From Bradyrhizobium erythrophlei (lineage in GTDB: Bacteria > Pseudomonadota > Alphaproteobacteria > Rhizobiales > Xanthobacteraceae), in the NCBI RefSeq assembly GCF_900129425.1, contig NZ_LT670817.1, positions 1,674,001 to 1,738,000 on the forward strand: DNA of 64,000 nt, read 5' to 3'. The notes under the pieces were generated by a model. It saw only the letters and a list, made by a program, of their open reading frames with translations. It did no database searches and was not told where the DNA came from. The position numbers were made by a program, and so were the translations under genes. The number at the start of each line of letters is the position of its first letter. Positions within the stretch are counted from its first letter, which is position 1. Shown here in pieces: positions 62,361-64,000 of this stretch.

Positions 62361-64000
62361 ATGCCCCACATAATGAGCCGCGCCGCCTACGCGCAGATGT
62401 TTGGCCCGACGGTCGGGGACAAAGTTCGTCTCGCAGATACTGATCTGCTCATCGAGGTGGAGAAAGACTTCACGACCTATGGTGAGGAGGTAAAGTTCGG
62501 CGGCGGGAAAGTCATTCGTGACGGCATGGGACAATCGCAACGTACGCGCAGCGAGGGAGCGGTTGATACAGTCATCACCAACGCCCTGATTCTTGATCAT
62601 TGGGGGGTCGTGAAGGCGGACATCGCTATCAAGGATGGGCTCATTTCAGGGATCGGGAAGGCCGGCAATCCCGATGTGCAGCCCAACGTCGATATAATCA
62701 TCGGACCTGGTACCGAGATCATCGCAGGAGAAGGCAAGATCATCACCGCTGGGGGTATCGACACCCATATACACTACATTTGCCCGCAGCAGATCGAGGA
62801 GGCGCTCTATTCAGGTCTAACAACTATGATGGGCGGGGGAACCGGACCGGCGGTAGGTACGGCGGCAACAACCTGCACGCCAGGCCCTTGGCATATCCAG
62901 CGGATGCTCGAGGCGGCCGATGCTTTCCCGATGAACCTCGGTATTTTCGGTAAAGGTAACGCGAGCCTGGCCGCTGGCCTCGTTGAGCAGATCGAAGCTG
63001 GTGCGTGCGGCCTCAAGTTGCACGAAGACTGGGGCGCGACGCCCGCTGTTATCGACTGCTGCCTTTCTGTCGCGGACGACATGGATGTGCAAGTCCTGAT
63101 CCATACCGACTCGCTTAATGAGGGCGGTTACGTGGAAAAAACCATCGCCGCATTCAAAGGCAGAACGATCCATACGTTTCACACTGAGGGCGCCGGAGGC
63201 GGACATGCGCCGGATATCATAAAGGTGTGTGGCGAAGGGAATGTTATCCCGGCTTCGACAAATCCGACGCGGCCCTACACGGTGGATACGCTCGATGAAG
63301 CGCTCGATATGCTTATGGTTACACATAATCTCGATCGTCGAATTCCGGAGGACGTCGCCTTCGCTGAGAGCCGCATACGCAAGGAGACGATAGCCGCGGA
63401 AGACATTCTGCACGATCTGGGAGCACTCTCAATCGTCTCGTCAGACAGCCAAGCGATGGGGCGCGTCGGTGAGGTGATTACCCGTACGTGGCAGACAGCC
63501 GATAAGATGAAAAAGCAGTTCGGGAGATTGGCTGAAGAGAATGGTGGTAACGATAATTTCCGAGCGCGGCGCTACGTTGCGAAATACACGATCAATCCCG
63601 CGATAGCCCAGGGCATTTCCACCTACATCGGCTCGATTGAAGTCGGGAAGCTCGCAGACATCGCAATCTGGGATCCGGCCTTTTTCGGCGTAAAGCCCGA
63701 CATGGTTCTCAAATCCGGCACGATCGCTGCGGCTATCATGGGCGATCCTAACGCTTCTATTCCGACTCCCCAACCTCAATACTATCGGCCGATGTTCGGC
63801 GCGTTCGGCCGTTCCCTGGGCAAAAGTTCGGTGACCTTTGTCAGCCAGGCTTCGCTGGAAAAGACAAGGCAGCTCGGGCTTGCGAAGCAACTGCTTCCTG
63901 TCTCGAACACGCGCAAGATCGGTAAGCATTCGATGATCCTCAACAACGCGGTCCCTCGCATGGAGGTCGATCCGGAAACCTATGAGGTGCGGGCAGACGG
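62361..64000 (+). CDS. ureC: Urease alpha subunit (3' end outside window)
   Basis: The ATG at 62361 gives 546 visible residues of an expected 570 or so. Nickel ligands are in GGIDTHIHYICPQQ, GLKLHEDWGATP (carbamylated K219) and HTFHTEGAGGGHAPD. The mobile flap reads MVTHNLD: Thr321 stands where the well-studied Klebsiella enzyme has Cys319, next to the catalytic His322. Position 139 is Tyr in DTHIHY. All essential residues visible so far are present, so the enzyme is probably active. The end of the gene is not in the window. Confidence 0.96.
   Translation, partial: MPHIMSRAAYAQMFGPTVGDKVRLADTDLLIEVEKDFTTYGEEVKFGGGKVIRDGMGQSQRTRSEGAVDTVITNALILDHWGVVKADIAIKDGLISGIGKAGNPDVQPNVDIIIGPGTEIIAGEGKIITAGGIDTHIHYICPQQIEEALYSGLTTMMGGGTGPAVGTAATTCTPGPWHIQRMLEAADAFPMNLGIFGKGNASLAAGLVEQIEAGACGLKLHEDWGATPAVIDCCLSVADDMDVQVLIHTDSLNEGGYVEKTIAAFKGRTIHTFHTEGAGGGHAPDIIKVCGEGNVIPASTNPTRPYTVDTLDEALDMLMVTHNLDRRIPEDVAFAESRIRKETIAAEDILHDLGALSIVSSDSQAMGRVGEVITRTWQTADKMKKQFGRLAEENGGNDNFRARRYVAKYTINPAIAQGISTYIGSIEVGKLADIAIWDPAFFGVKPDMVLKSGTIAAAIMGDPNASIPTPQPQYYRPMFGAFGRSLGKSSVTFVSQASLEKTRQLGLAKQLLPVSNTRKIGKHSMILNNAVPRMEVDPETYEVRAD

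Overview
The window reads like the chromosome or an accessory island of a high-GC alphaproteobacterium close to Bradyrhizobium/Rhodopseudomonas. The gene styles are typical of that group: split cytochrome c maturation genes, class I 5-aminolevulinate synthase, FixJ-type regulators, a DUF6894 remnant, and a ureDAJBC urease cluster. The assignment is inferred from gene content, not from a marker gene. No tRNA, rRNA, CRISPR array, transposase or integrase is recognisable.

Layout. 1-4 kb: thiol-redox genes (the end of a CcdA-like protein, a broken DUF302 gene, a ScsB/DsbD-like transporter, a DUF1223 protein). 4.7-19.7 kb: a compact catabolic region. It holds an amidase, a TetR regulator with a near-perfect operator, a haloalkane-dehalogenase-like hydrolase, three glutathione transferases, an EamA exporter, an SDR, a hydratase/FAH-fold enzyme, a mandelate-racemase-like enolase-superfamily enzyme, an L-2-haloacid dehalogenase, a DUF485 plus Na+/solute symporter pair, a LysR regulator and a DehI-type dehalogenase. 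Together they suggest uptake and dehalogenation of halogenated organic compounds. 20-24.5 kb: cytochrome b561, small proteins and several decayed genes. 24.9-30.4 kb: one giant kinase-like/ATPase/GAF/PAS/histidine kinase protein. 30.4-38 kb: a gene graveyard, with remnants of a porin, an ABC permease, formamidase, a response regulator, histidine kinases, an AmiC-like sensor and cytosine permease around an intact urea/amide-binding protein and two intact response regulators. 38-45 kb: a second amidase and a FixJ-type two-component cluster.

45-46 kb holds more remnants (xanthine dehydrogenase, DUF6894). 46.3-54.4 kb: cytochrome c maturation genes ccmI-E-F-H on the minus strand facing away from hemA, ccmC and a fused ccmD-ccmG on the plus strand. 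54.5-58.7 kb: a His-rich secreted peptide, a DUF2171 protein, a sulfite-oxidase-like/flavin reductase/DUF6510 module and two cytochrome P460-family proteins. 58.8-60.1 kb: a beta-propeller lactonase-like protein. 60.2 kb to the end: urease genes ureD, ureA, ureJ, ureB and the start of ureC.

Two themes connect the regions. One is scavenging of nitrogen from amides, urea and formerly purines: two amidases, a urea/amide-binding protein, urease, and remnants of formamidase, cytosine permease, xanthine dehydrogenase and an amidohydrolase. The other is periplasmic redox and c-type cytochrome chemistry: ccm plus hemA, P460 proteins, the Mo-enzyme module and ScsB. The many truncated or frameshifted genes, three of them with a Trp codon changed to TGA, indicate a region of frequent acquisition and decay.
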